Source: Chamaesiphon sp. (GTDB lineage: Bacteria; Cyanobacteriota; Cyanobacteriia; Cyanobacteriales; Chamaesiphonaceae). From it: DNA of 9,153 bases. The translations under genes and the position numbers were made by a program. Below the pieces are notes generated by a model that was given only the letters and a program-made list of their open reading frames with translations, was not told the origin of the DNA and made no database searches. The stretch spans positions 1-9,153 of the forward strand of contig JAGVCD010000279.1 of the NCBI GenBank assembly GCA_020059425.1, read 5' to 3'. This document shows, piece by piece, positions 1-7,204 of the stretch (its first letter is position 1; each line of letters starts with the position of its first letter).

Positions 1-19
1 CAGGTCTAATGCTAATCAT
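1..19 (-). CDS. atpA: ATP synthase F1 subunit alpha, N-terminal fragment
   Basis: The ATG lies at 19..17 on the minus strand and the six complete codons read MISIRP before the window edge. Cyanobacterial alpha subunits typically begin M-V/I-S-I-R-P-D-E, so this is the very start of atpA, which continues beyond the left end. Alpha is the non-catalytic nucleotide-binding subunit of the alpha3beta3 head. It follows atpH after 50 bases, as expected in the cyanobacterial operon. No clear Shine-Dalgarno sequence precedes the ATG. The identification rests on six residues plus gene order. Confidence 0.88.
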
Positions 20-69
20 ACTTAAATCACTAAGGAGAACTTTAACAATTCACTGAGTTGCCCACTTAT

Positions 70-624
70 CTATCTGGCCAAACTCATACCGATGAGTCGT
101 AGCTGGCTACGTAGACTGGAGTCGATAATTTGGGAGCCGACCTTGATAATCACACCACCGACAATGGCAGGTTCAATCTTGGACGTAATATCCACGTTGT
201 TAGCACCAGTCATGGCCTTCACGCGGTCTTTAATGGAGCTGGTCTGATCTTCAGTTAAAGCTACAGCAGTAGTCACCTCAGCTAAAACATCGCCGCGCAG
301 TTTCCGGAGCATCACTTGATACTGCTGGCAAACGCCAGCCAAAAAGGAGATACGACCGCGATCGACCAACACCATAATTAGATTCAGCATCATGGGGTCA
401 ACGCTTTCCCCAAAGACTTTTTGAATTACTGCTTTTTTGTCGGTAGCCTTCACAATCGGGCTATCTAAAAATTGCTGTAAATCAGCTGAATCCTTCAATA
501 CCTGCAACACCATGTTGCAATTATCATTAAATTTATCCAGTAAGTTCTGCGACTGTGCCACAGACATCATCGCTTCCGCATAAGGATTGAGGAACGTATT
601 ACTGACAACGTTATTGCCTTGCAT
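70..624 (-). CDS. atpH: ATP synthase F1 subunit delta
   Basis: This 184-residue protein is the normal length for the cyanobacterial delta (OSCP) subunit, which sits on top of the F1 head and ties it to the b/b' stator stalk. The N-terminal half (about residues 10-110) is the helical OSCP domain. The C-terminal signature is visible at about 155-178 (VGGVIIKVGSQIIDSSLRSQL), matching the family's G-G-x-x-x-x-x-G-x-x-x-x-D-x-S pattern. The ATG at 624..622 shares one base with the atpF stop codon (TAATG), and the last atpF codons supply a purine-rich AGGGGG ribosome-binding site, so the two genes are translationally coupled. The start is therefore well supported. Confidence 0.97.
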   Translation of the reverse strand: MQGNNVVSNTFLNPYAEAMMSVAQSQNLLDKFNDNCNMVLQVLKDSADLQQFLDSPIVKATDKKAVIQKVFGESVDPMMLNLIMVLVDRGRISFLAGVCQQYQVMLRKLRGDVLAEVTTAVALTEDQTSSIKDRVKAMTGANNVDITSKIEPAIVGGVIIKVGSQIIDSSLRSQLRLIGMSLAR

Positions 625-1145
625 TATTTACCCCCTACTAAACTGATACTGCGCTCAACTAATGTTGTTTGTTTGGCATCGTTCAGCATGGCTGGTAACT
701 GGGATTCGGCTTTGGCGATCGCTAAATTCACCACCCGTTGCCGGAGCTCAGCAATGGCCTTATCTTGCTCAGAACTAGCATCTTGACTAGCAATTTGCTG
801 AAGTGTAGCAACATCTTGCTCTGCTTTGGCCAAGATATCAGCATAGGCAACTTCTGCACCAGCAGCAGCTTCTTGCTTGATCTTCTCGGCTTGAACTTGA
901 GCGTCGGCCAGTTGTTTTTTTGCTTCTGCCAAGGCATTCGCTGCTTGCTTCTGCTGTTTTTCAGCATCGGCAATTGCGGCTTCGATTTGTGCTCGTCGCT
1001 CGCCTAAAGCCTTGGTTAAAAACTTTCGGCCAAACACAAACACTAATGTTAGTGCAATGCCGAGATTAAGAATGTTGGTTTCAAATAAATTTAAATTTAG
1101 ACCAACACCATGCGCCTCTGTGGCGAGGAATAAGCCAGTTGCCAT
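624..1145 (-). CDS. atpF: ATP synthase F0 subunit b
   Basis: This is the 173-residue b subunit, one of the two different stator-stalk proteins of photosynthetic ATP synthases. A short N-terminal segment is followed by one membrane helix (about residues 24-40). [14 protein letters not shown] then begins a long, Ala/Gln/Lys/Glu-rich coiled coil (about 45-150) that reaches up the side of F1 to delta. The length is slightly below the roughly 180 residues usual in cyanobacteria. The start is the only reasonable Met; an AAAGAA stretch upstream is a weak ribosome-binding site. The stop overlaps the atpH start by one base, and 77 bases containing a stem-loop separate it from atpG. Confidence 0.97.
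   Translation of the reverse strand: MATGLFLATEAHGVGLNLNLFETNILNLGIALTLVFVFGRKFLTKALGERRAQIEAAIADAEKQQKQAANALAEAKKQLADAQVQAEKIKQEAAAGAEVAYADILAKAEQDVATLQQIASQDASSEQDKAIAELRQRVVNLAIAKAESQLPAMLNDAKQTTLVERSISLVGGK
715..722. repeat. HIP1 octamer GCGATCGC
   Basis: This is a full copy of the cyanobacterial highly iterated palindrome HIP1, inside atpF. About twenty further CGATCG cores occur across the window, but this is the only complete octamer I found. Confidence 0.85.
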
Positions 1146-1173
1146 GATATTTCTTTAATCTATTTGTGACTTA

Positions 1174-1197
1174 ACGGCAAGCGCGAACGCTGTCCGT
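1174..1197 (-). other. stem-loop between atpG and atpF
   Basis: In the minus-strand transcript an outer ACGG/CCGT stem and an inner AGCG/CGCT stem, separated by a 2x2 internal loop, close on a UUCG tetraloop. The structure sits in the 77-base gap after the atpG stop and is not followed by a U-run, so it does not look like a terminator. A role in mRNA processing or protection is inference. Confidence 0.45.
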
Positions 1198-1222
1198 CAT
1201 TATTTTTTAATGTGGGCAAAAG

Positions 1223-1714
1223 TTATTTTACTAACTCAGCTCCCAACAGTTTAGTGAGAATTTGCTGGCTCAAAGCATCAACTTCTTTTTCCAAAGAAGA
1301 AAAAGCTGTTTGCTTTTGCTGCTCAATTTCAGCAGAGGCTTTTTCTCGTTCGGCTTGCGCTTGTTGTTGAGCAACAGCAATTTTTTCACTGGCAATTTTT
1401 TGGGCATCAGCTCTAGACTGGGCAATAACTGCCTGCGCCTGTCGCCGAGTATCCGCTAAATCCGCTTCAAATTGCTTCGTCAACTTTTGAGCTTCATCCA
1501 AACGATCGTCAGCTCCCAGCGAATTACTGCGGATGTATTCATCGCGATCGTCAATCATTTTGCCTAAGGGCTTGTAGAACAAGGCATTAAGCAAAGCAGC
1601 TAAAACGATAAACTGAATAGCCATCACTGGCAGCGTCGCATTAAAATCGAACAAACCGCCCTCTTTGGCAACTGCTTCCGCAGCTAACAAAATTGTATGG
1701 GTGATCATGATCAT
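1223..1714 (-). CDS. atpG: ATP synthase F0 subunit b'
   Basis: This 163-residue protein is the b' (b-prime) subunit, partner of b in the heterodimeric stator of cyanobacteria and chloroplasts. [15 protein letters not shown] opens the membrane helix (about residues 27-46). [19 protein letters not shown] follows, and then a long Gln/Ala/Glu-rich coiled coil to the end, which finishes in the typical LLGAELVK. The protein is about 20 residues longer than the shortest b' forms because of the N-terminal stretch before FDF. Two ATGs lie six bases apart (1714 and 1708). AGGAAA at 1722..1717 is close for the first and about ten bases from the second, so the true start could be either. Confidence 0.96.
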   Translation of the reverse strand: MIMITHTILLAAEAVAKEGGLFDFNATLPVMAIQFIVLAALLNALFYKPLGKMIDDRDEYIRSNSLGADDRLDEAQKLTKQFEADLADTRRQAQAVIAQSRADAQKIASEKIAVAQQQAQAEREKASAEIEQQKQTAFSSLEKEVDALSQQILTKLLGAELVK

Positions 1715-1752
1715 GCTTTCCTAAAGAATAAGATTAACTACTTGGAAAAGGC

Positions 1753-1776
1753 AGGACTGGAGAATTTCGCAGTCCT
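1753..1776 (-). other. stem-loop between atpE and atpG
   Basis: Perfect 7-base arms (AGGACTG at 1753-1759 and CAGTCCT at 1770-1776) flank a 10-base loop. In the minus-strand transcript it lies about 34 bases after the atpE stop and is followed by GCCTTTTCC, a short pyrimidine stretch rather than a full U-run. It could be a leaky terminator or a 3'-end stabiliser for atpE, whose product is needed in many copies per complex. That role is inferred. Confidence 0.5.
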
Positions 1777-1809
1777 ATAACCGTTATCCAACTTCAACAA
1801 GTTAAAAAC

Positions 1810-2067
<258 letters not shown>

Positions 2068-2122
2068 TTAATTTAGAAAACGGTTAATAGTTTACAGAGA
2101 AAGCGCCGAGACGCAGTGGATC

Positions 2123-2881
2123 TTAATGTTCTTCTTCGTGGCCGCCGTGACCTTCTAATGCCTCATGGATGTAGGCTGCTGCCAAGGTGGCAAACACCAA
2201 TGCTTGAATCGCACTGGTAAATAGCCCTAGCATCATGACGGGTAAAGGAACAAACAGCGGAACCAATAGTACCAATACTGCTACTACCAATTCATCCGCC
2301 AGAATATTACCAAATAACCGGAAGCTGAGGGACAGAGGCTTGGTGAAATCCTCTAAGATATTAATGGGCAACAGATAAGGAGCGGGCTCAATATATTTAG
2401 CAAAATATCCAATGCCGCGTTTGCGAAAACCAGCATAGAAATAAGCTAAAGAAGTAAGCAGCGCCAAAGCCACGGTGGTGTTGATATCGCTGGTGGGAGC
2501 AGCCAACTCACCAGATGGTAAGTGGATAAGCTTCCAAGGCAACAGAGCACCAGACCAGTTGGATACGAAGATGAACAGAAATAAGGTGCCGATGAATGGC
2601 ACCCAGGGACGGTATTCCTTTTCGCCGATTTGGTCTTTGGCAAGAGCTCGAATGTAGTCTAAGGCGTACTCCAACAGATTTTGCAAACCGCTAGGAATGC
2701 GCTGCAGATTACGAGTACCCAAAAAAGCAACACCCAAAAGAATTGCCATTACAAACCAGGATGTCAGTAATACCTGTCCGTGTACTTTCAAACCACCAAT
2801 TTGCCAATACAGATGACTACCGACATCAAGTGCGGCCAAGGGCAAAAGGTTTATATTGTTTAAAAAACCTAGCATTTCCAT
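2123..2881 (-). CDS. atpB: ATP synthase F0 subunit a
   Basis: This 252-residue integral membrane protein provides the two proton half-channels against the c-ring. The essential arginine is R188 in [12 protein letters not shown], which faces c-subunit E61. Other family landmarks are [18 protein letters not shown] (69-86), the acidic EDFTKP before R188, and the terminal helix [20 protein letters not shown]. Five or six membrane helices are evident, and a His/Glu-rich tail closes the protein. Start codons at 2881 (MEM...) and two codons later are both possible. I see no good Shine-Dalgarno for either. It follows atpI after 46 bases. Confidence 0.97.
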   Translation of the reverse strand: MEMLGFLNNINLLPLAALDVGSHLYWQIGGLKVHGQVLLTSWFVMAILLGVAFLGTRNLQRIPSGLQNLLEYALDYIRALAKDQIGEKEYRPWVPFIGTLFLFIFVSNWSGALLPWKLIHLPSGELAAPTSDINTTVALALLTSLAYFYAGFRKRGIGYFAKYIEPAPYLLPINILEDFTKPLSLSFRLFGNILADELVVAVLVLLVPLFVPLPVMMLGLFTSAIQALVFATLAAAYIHEALEGHGGHEEEH

Positions 2882-2912
2882 TCAGGAGCGGTCCCCAGAG
2901 AGTGAGGGTCAA

Positions 2913-2928
2913 ATGAGCAATAGCTCAT
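2913..2928 (-). other. inverted repeat at the atpI stop codon
   Basis: ATGAGC and GCTCAT form perfect 6-base arms around a 4-base loop, starting at the last base of the atpI stop codon and covering a tandem second TGA. The transcript would fold into a small hairpin between atpI and atpB. There is no U-run, so it is not a typical terminator. Confidence 0.4.
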
Positions 2929-3386
2929 CATTTTGAAGATGGTCGATCGGACGGTAAGCAGACGGTGCGTAAGGTGTAGATTAGTAGTACTAATTTGTAA
3001 GTCAGAAAACCCAAAAAAACCGGCAATACTTGCAACTGAGGTACTCGTATAGCCAAAATTATGACTCCTGCAAACAGACCAAGACGATTGTTATTCAATC
3101 TTCTTTTTTCGTAGCTTATCTTTTCTACTTCTCTCGCCAACATTCTGACATACACTAACCCGACAATAGCTCCCAACAAATAGTTGAGAGCAACATTTAA
3201 TTCGTAAGCCAGCCAGACCGAAACAAATACTACAATACCAATAACTACGAACGTAATGTACAACTCGCGTTTGAGCTCTACATACTCTGTCATTGCGCCA
3301 TCAGATGAAATTGTAGTTGCTTGCGCCGCTACAGATTTATCACCTTCAGAGCTTGCGTTGATTGCCACGCTTTCTGTTGGTTCCAC
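2928..3386 (-). CDS. atpI: ATP synthase subunit I (Atp1/UncI family)
   Basis: This is the small hydrophobic first gene of the atp operon, whose product helps assemble the c-ring in studied bacteria. Four membrane segments are visible at about 43-61, 65-83, 103-116 and 119-139. Between them lies the conserved LNYLLGAIVGLVYVRMLAREVEKI (67-90). The tail is short and polar. The longest reading starts at a GTG (3386..3384) just after an in-frame stop and has a Ser/Thr/Ala-rich extension before TEYVELKREL. The ATG at 3293..3291 (residue 32) gives a 121-residue protein, nearer the usual size of about 117. Neither start has a clear ribosome-binding site. The identification is firm; the start is not. 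Confidence 0.9.
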   Translation of the reverse strand: MEPTESVAINASSEGDKSVAAQATTISSDGAMTEYVELKRELYITFVVIGIVVFVSVWLAYELNVALNYLLGAIVGLVYVRMLAREVEKISYEKRRLNNNRLGLFAGVIILAIRVPQLQVLPVFLGFLTYKLVLLIYTLRTVCLPSDRPSSK

Positions 3387-3522
3387 AGTAGATTAAACGT
3401 TACCTTGAGCCAGACCAAGGTTGATTGTATCATTGACCGGCAACAATACTTAAAAAAAATTTGCAAAATCCTAGTGATTGTCAGCCAAATACAAAATCTT
3501 CACTACTTAAATATATTTTCTA
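3387..3522 (-). promoter_or_regulatory. leader and possible promoter region of the atp operon
   Basis: This 136-base gap separates the DraG-like gene from atpI on the same strand. A TACAAT at 3429..3424 matches the -10 consensus at five of six positions, but no good -35 stands 16-18 bases upstream. A run of eight T in the minus strand (3452..3459) follows only a weak stem, so I do not call a terminator. A small 5-base inverted repeat (CCTTG/CAAGG, 3403-3420) lies in the presumed leader. Part of the atp transcript could come from readthrough. Confidence 0.3.
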
Positions 3523-4392
3523 CTAACGTTTTTGCAGCACATTGGGAGCAGAGATCGCCTGATGATGCTCAATACTCATGGCTGTCGAGTAGACTCCTGC
3601 CCAAGCGGCTAATAGTCGATCGGACAACTGAATTAAAAGTTCGGTGACTGATCCATCACTAATGCACCAGCTAGGAGGTATTGAGCTCAGACCCTGAGCG
3701 GCACCAACGAACATCCCGGTCAGAGCCAAGGTAAGGGGCGGCTGCTGGGGAATATGCGCAGCGCGTTGAGTAGCAAGGCGCAGGCTAGTAGAATTACAAA
3801 GAAAACAATAGGTAGCCATGGCGATCGGCATCAAGTAGGGTTGCTTGGCCAGGGTAATTGCACCAATTAGTTGAGTGATATTAGGAGGAACCGGATTGAC
3901 GATGACTTGGTCATGAATCAGCTGCATTTGTTGGTAAACCAAAGTATCTGGCGAGAAAGCCTCCGAAAGTATCTGCGGAATAAAATCGCTGGTTGGACAA
4001 CGTTCGGTCAATAAATAGGCAATTCCCGTGACCAAAAATGTCATACTGGCCATGGTTTCGGCATCTAGTTTATAGAGATGGCCAATTTCTTGGACGGTGG
4101 CTTGCAAACGGGGGATATCTTCATGGAGATAGAGGGCGATCGGCAAAATTGCCACCATAATCTGGTCATCGCTAATTAGCCGATTGGTAGCCAGCTGCCA
4201 GTCAGCCAGATTGACTGTTCGACAGTGGATAATACTTTCGATACTGGCACCAGTCAGCAACACATAATTTTTAAAAGTACTTCTCAAGGCATCAGTGGCA
4301 TTGGTTTGACTGAGCCGCGCTTGTTGGGCAGCCGATAAACCCACTAACGCGCCTTCAAATCTGCTCAACAAAGAATGTTGGGTATTTTTCAT
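3523..4392 (-). CDS. DraG/ADP-ribosylglycohydrolase-like protein, probably inactive
   Basis: The all-helical pattern resembles the cyanobacterial branch of the ADP-ribosylglycohydrolase (COG1397) family. Seen here are SRFEGALVG at the N terminus (residues 10-18, like R-x-x-G-A-L-x-G), the helix LPIALYLHED (83-92), AYLLTERCPTSDFIPQIL, and ALTGMFVGAAQGLSSIPPSW (223-242, like the A-x-x-G-A-x-x-G-A-x-x-G-x-x-x-I-P-x-x-W end motif). Active enzymes carry Asp/Thr clusters near the N terminus and a G-D-T-D cluster before the end motif. Here those places read SAAQQ and AHIPQQPPL, so hydrolase activity is unlikely. I choose the ATG at 4392 (289 residues) because it forms an ATGA overlap with the GH116 stop. 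An earlier ATG at 4434 would overlap by 46 bases. Confidence 0.68.
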   Translation of the reverse strand: MKNTQHSLLSRFEGALVGLSAAQQARLSQTNATDALRSTFKNYVLLTGASIESIIHCRTVNLADWQLATNRLISDDQIMVAILPIALYLHEDIPRLQATVQEIGHLYKLDAETMASMTFLVTGIAYLLTERCPTSDFIPQILSEAFSPDTLVYQQMQLIHDQVIVNPVPPNITQLIGAITLAKQPYLMPIAMATYCFLCNSTSLRLATQRAAHIPQQPPLTLALTGMFVGAAQGLSSIPPSWCISDGSVTELLIQLSDRLLAAWAGVYSTAMSIEHHQAISAPNVLQKR

Positions 4393-6851
4393 ATTTCTGG
4401 GTGGGAAGAATCTAGCATTAAGTACACACCCCAAATGGCCATCGCTCTTAAGTAGTGACTAGCCCGAAAGGTATTGTTGGCAGTAATCGCTTCTGGAGTG
4501 CGGAACTGCAGACCATTGGTATATACCTGGTTAACCACCGTCGCAGTTAGTTTCAAGCCCTCTTCTTTCATCCCCATTTGAATCAAAAAAGCGGCGAGGC
4601 CAAAGTTAATGCCAACCCAGACTTCTAGAGGGTGAGTATCCTGCGAATTAACTGCTGAACCATCCGGTTTTACGCCATTGGCGGCTCCTAATTGGCCATC
4701 ATTAAACTTTAAAAAACAAGCTTGATAGATAGTTTGGAGAGCAGTTTGGGCACAGTCGATCGGCACAATATCTGGTAATCCCAAAAGCCTGGCGTAAAAC
4801 TGGCCGCAGAGTTGATCTGCCATCACCACATCGGAGCCGCTACCGGTGTCAATCCGATAGTAACTGCCGTTCCAGAGGGATTCTTGATACAAAGGCTGAG
4901 CCGCCATGAGCCAGGTTTCATAGATATTGATGATTGGGAGGGGCTGGGGATTGAGATCGGATCTGTCGATCAATACTCTACCGATCGCGATACCCGCCTC
5001 TAGAGCGGCCAGCCACAAACCACCACAATAGGCGCTAATTCCTTGTAATCGCCAATCATCAAAGGTTTGATCAGGCGCACCGCTGTTTTCCGGGATGCTG
5101 TCCCCATCCAAGTCAAATTGCTTGAGATATTCCAGGGCGGCGACGACGGCTGGCCAGCATTCCGCCAAAAATTCCACATCTTCTTTGCCCGTAAATACAT
5201 AGGCTCGATAGACTTGCAACACAAAATCACTGCCCAGATCTTTCCAGAGGTTGCAATCTTGGTAGCAGGTGTAATTGGTTTTTAGCCAGGGATGTTCGTT
5301 GGGCGCACCCAAATCGTGAGGAGTGGCATTGGCCACTTTGCGCGGTGCCGACATTTCTTTGGGGTCAGTGACAGTTGGTCGATCGGCATAACCAAAAGCG
5401 GTTTGAACATAATAGCCAATCAAGCGCAATCGATCGTCACTAGTGGGAATGGCACGGGCAAAGTCTAATAAAATGGCTTTTTCCAGTTTTGGCCACAGCA
5501 ACAACGGTGCAAAGCCACCATAGAGGCGCACATCCAGGCTTTCATACCAACGGTAATCTAAGCATTCTAAAATGCCAAAGTGACCGACTGGATTGTCTTC
5601 GTCCGCCGCTGTCCAGAGGGTGCCGCCATCGGTCATCAAATATAGTTCATTGAACATGGCCATTTTTAGCCAGTCCGGCAGGTCAATTCTATCTAAAATT
5701 GGCTGCTGCCACTGGACAATTTCCGCTTGCCAGCTATCGTAATGCTTCAAGGCATCCCGGACGATCGGCCAGGCATTTTTACCGTTGCGGCCAAAAAAAT
5801 CGGTATAGCGCCGATAGTAGTTAATCCCTTTGGCGAATTCCGTTACCGGCAAGTCCCAAGCCAAAATAAAGGGAATTTTTTTGGTTTGTCCCGGCTTAAG
5901 GGTAAAGCGCACCGTCAAAGCAGCGGCGATTTGCTCATCCGGTGCGGCTACGGTTTCATCTGCTCGATCGATCAAAGAACCATTCGCCGCAAACATATCC
6001 CAGATATCGCTCCCATCCCCCGTCGGCTGCCAGCGGGTGTCATAAAATACTTCCAGAGCCGGATTAGACACCGTGGCAATCGCCCATTGGCCTTCCCCTT
6101 CCCGGGGTTCTTCATCATCGGAACGCTGGCTATCGAGCAGACAGCCCACCCGAAAATTATCAGCAATCCACATATTATTACTACCGATGCTGTTGCCCCA
6201 GCGCGACTGGTAATCATAAACCGGGCTACCATCATCGCGTACCCGAATCTCATCAGTAGCCACAGTATTAGTGAACCAACCAGCAATATTTTGCCAAGTC
6301 AACATAATACTCAGGGTCAGCGGCTGATCGGTGGGATTATGCGCCGTCCATTCAAAAACAGCCACCGGATAAGAACTTTCTTGATAGCTATGTGCCCACA
6401 CCGGTGAGAGTTGTTCACAGGTCAACTCAGTTGCAAAAATTCCGGTATAACTGTACCAACTACGCGGATACAAAGCCTGGTAAACACCAGTAGATTCACC
6501 GTTTGCAATACTGGGGTACCATTGCCACCGACTCAGACTGCCATCAGTGGGCGGCACTGTGGACATGGCGTAGGCTAGAGATCGATCGACAGTTTGCTCA
6601 AAAACACTAAACTGACAGGCTGGTAATTGACCAAAGGTATGCTCTCCACCATCTAAGTGCCACAGATTGAATTCACCCTGATGGGATCGACCCACACAAC
6701 CTGCCCCAAAGCCCCCCAGCGGCATGCCATGGAATGGTCCATCATCAATGTTACTAGCATAACGAACAGTGTAAGGATCATCCCAACCTTGGTGCAGTGG
6801 CCGACTCCAGCTCTGACAAGGAATCGCTGGACGCGGAGAGGGATTAAACAT
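4389..6851 (-). CDS. GH116 beta-glucosidase (GBA2/bile-acid beta-glucosidase type)
   Basis: This 820-residue protein has the two-part GH116 layout: an N-terminal beta-sandwich (about 30-340, starting GMPLGGFGAGCVGRSHQGEF) and a C-terminal (alpha/alpha)6 catalytic barrel (about 380-815). The residues align with Thermoanaerobacterium GH116: nucleophile E429 (in ILECLDYRWY), D440 eleven residues later, H512 (HDLG), T596 and acid/base D598 (DQTFDDW), and the glucose-binding pair E787 and R796, nine residues apart as in the family. It should hydrolyse beta-glucosides, perhaps glucolipids; the true substrate is unknown. No signal peptide is visible, so it is probably cytoplasmic. It is co-transcribed with the DraG-like gene. 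The ATG has no clear ribosome-binding site. Confidence 0.93.
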   Translation of the reverse strand: MFNPSPRPAIPCQSWSRPLHQGWDDPYTVRYASNIDDGPFHGMPLGGFGAGCVGRSHQGEFNLWHLDGGEHTFGQLPACQFSVFEQTVDRSLAYAMSTVPPTDGSLSRWQWYPSIANGESTGVYQALYPRSWYSYTGIFATELTCEQLSPVWAHSYQESSYPVAVFEWTAHNPTDQPLTLSIMLTWQNIAGWFTNTVATDEIRVRDDGSPVYDYQSRWGNSIGSNNMWIADNFRVGCLLDSQRSDDEEPREGEGQWAIATVSNPALEVFYDTRWQPTGDGSDIWDMFAANGSLIDRADETVAAPDEQIAAALTVRFTLKPGQTKKIPFILAWDLPVTEFAKGINYYRRYTDFFGRNGKNAWPIVRDALKHYDSWQAEIVQWQQPILDRIDLPDWLKMAMFNELYLMTDGGTLWTAADEDNPVGHFGILECLDYRWYESLDVRLYGGFAPLLLWPKLEKAILLDFARAIPTSDDRLRLIGYYVQTAFGYADRPTVTDPKEMSAPRKVANATPHDLGAPNEHPWLKTNYTCYQDCNLWKDLGSDFVLQVYRAYVFTGKEDVEFLAECWPAVVAALEYLKQFDLDGDSIPENSGAPDQTFDDWRLQGISAYCGGLWLAALEAGIAIGRVLIDRSDLNPQPLPIINIYETWLMAAQPLYQESLWNGSYYRIDTGSGSDVVMADQLCGQFYARLLGLPDIVPIDCAQTALQTIYQACFLKFNDGQLGAANGVKPDGSAVNSQDTHPLEVWVGINFGLAAFLIQMGMKEEGLKLTATVVNQVYTNGLQFRTPEAITANNTFRASHYLRAMAIWGVYLMLDSSHPEI

Positions 6852-7096
6852 ACAAAAAGGTCTAAAAATTTTGACTATCCTATTGTAGTCTGGCAGATCC
6901 CACCCGATACATCCGACTAAATTGAACAGATACAGGGATATTTTGATCGATCGACAACTCTTCCGTGTTTTTGCTGAGGCTTACGTAGTTTCTCGGATGT
7001 TGGTGAACTATTACAAATGTTAAAAATGGAGTCAAGCTAGACTGACTTTCTAAATAGAATAATTTCCAAATAGTAAACAGCAATTAACTATCTAAA
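6852..7096. promoter_or_regulatory. divergent intergenic region between the GH116 and PatA-like genes
   Basis: This region must hold promoters for both directions. Toward GH116, a TACAAT at 6887..6882 on the minus strand matches the -10 consensus at five of six positions and lies about 30 bases before the ATG. Its -35 is poor. Toward the PatA-like gene, a TAGAAT at 7055-7060 is a -10 candidate, also without a good -35. A 67-codon minus-strand ORF here has no family features and I do not call it. Otherwise the region is A+T-rich with no recognisable gene. Confidence 0.3.
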
Positions 7097-7112
7097 CAGT
7101 TGATTACAACTG
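7097..7112 (+). promoter_or_regulatory. perfect inverted repeat just before the small ORF
   Basis: CAGTTG (7097-7102) and CAACTG (7107-7112) are perfect 6-base arms around ATTA, ending two bases before the ATG of the small ORF at 7115. It could be a protein-binding operator or an RNA hairpin covering the ribosome-binding region. The sequence alone cannot separate these. Confidence 0.4.
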
Positions 7113-7114
7113 CA

Positions 7115-7204
7115 ATGGAGATCAATCCATATGAATTAATTTCCAGACTGGATTTCAGCCCAGACTTACCAGAGTTAGCATCCCAAGTTTCACATTTGCC
7201 ATGA
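7115..7204 (+). CDS. possible 29-residue leader ORF of the PatA-like gene
   Basis: An ATG at 7115 opens 29 codons beginning MEINPYELISRLDF and ending at a TGA that overlaps the ATG of the PatA-like gene as ATGA. It lies in a different frame from that gene. The peptide is polar and acidic with no membrane segment, and I recognise no family. The ATGA junction is typical of translational coupling, so the ORF may be a short co-translated protein or a leader that controls downstream translation. It has no visible Shine-Dalgarno, and its short length means chance cannot be excluded. Confidence 0.35.
   Translation: MEINPYELISRLDFSPDLPELASQVSHLP

Noticed and set aside
738..1007. 89-codon plus-strand ORF rich in Leu, Cys and Phe
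   Set aside because: It is the antisense of the atpF coiled coil; the composition reflects the Ala/Gln/Lys-rich sense strand.
3440..3475. possible terminator with eight T after the DraG-like gene
   Set aside because: The T-run follows only a 4-base imperfect stem, too weak to call an intrinsic terminator.
3321..3647. 108-codon plus-strand ORF across the atpI upstream gap
   Set aside because: It overlaps the starts and ends of two better supported minus-strand genes and has no recognisable features.
5727..6407. 226-codon plus-strand ORF
   Set aside because: It lies antisense inside the GH116 gene, whose active-site motifs are intact; the translation shows no family pattern and the shadow follows from codon bias.
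6880..7083. 67-codon minus-strand ORF in the divergent intergenic region
   Set aside because: No ribosome-binding site, domain or coding signature; it would overlap the likely GH116 promoter.
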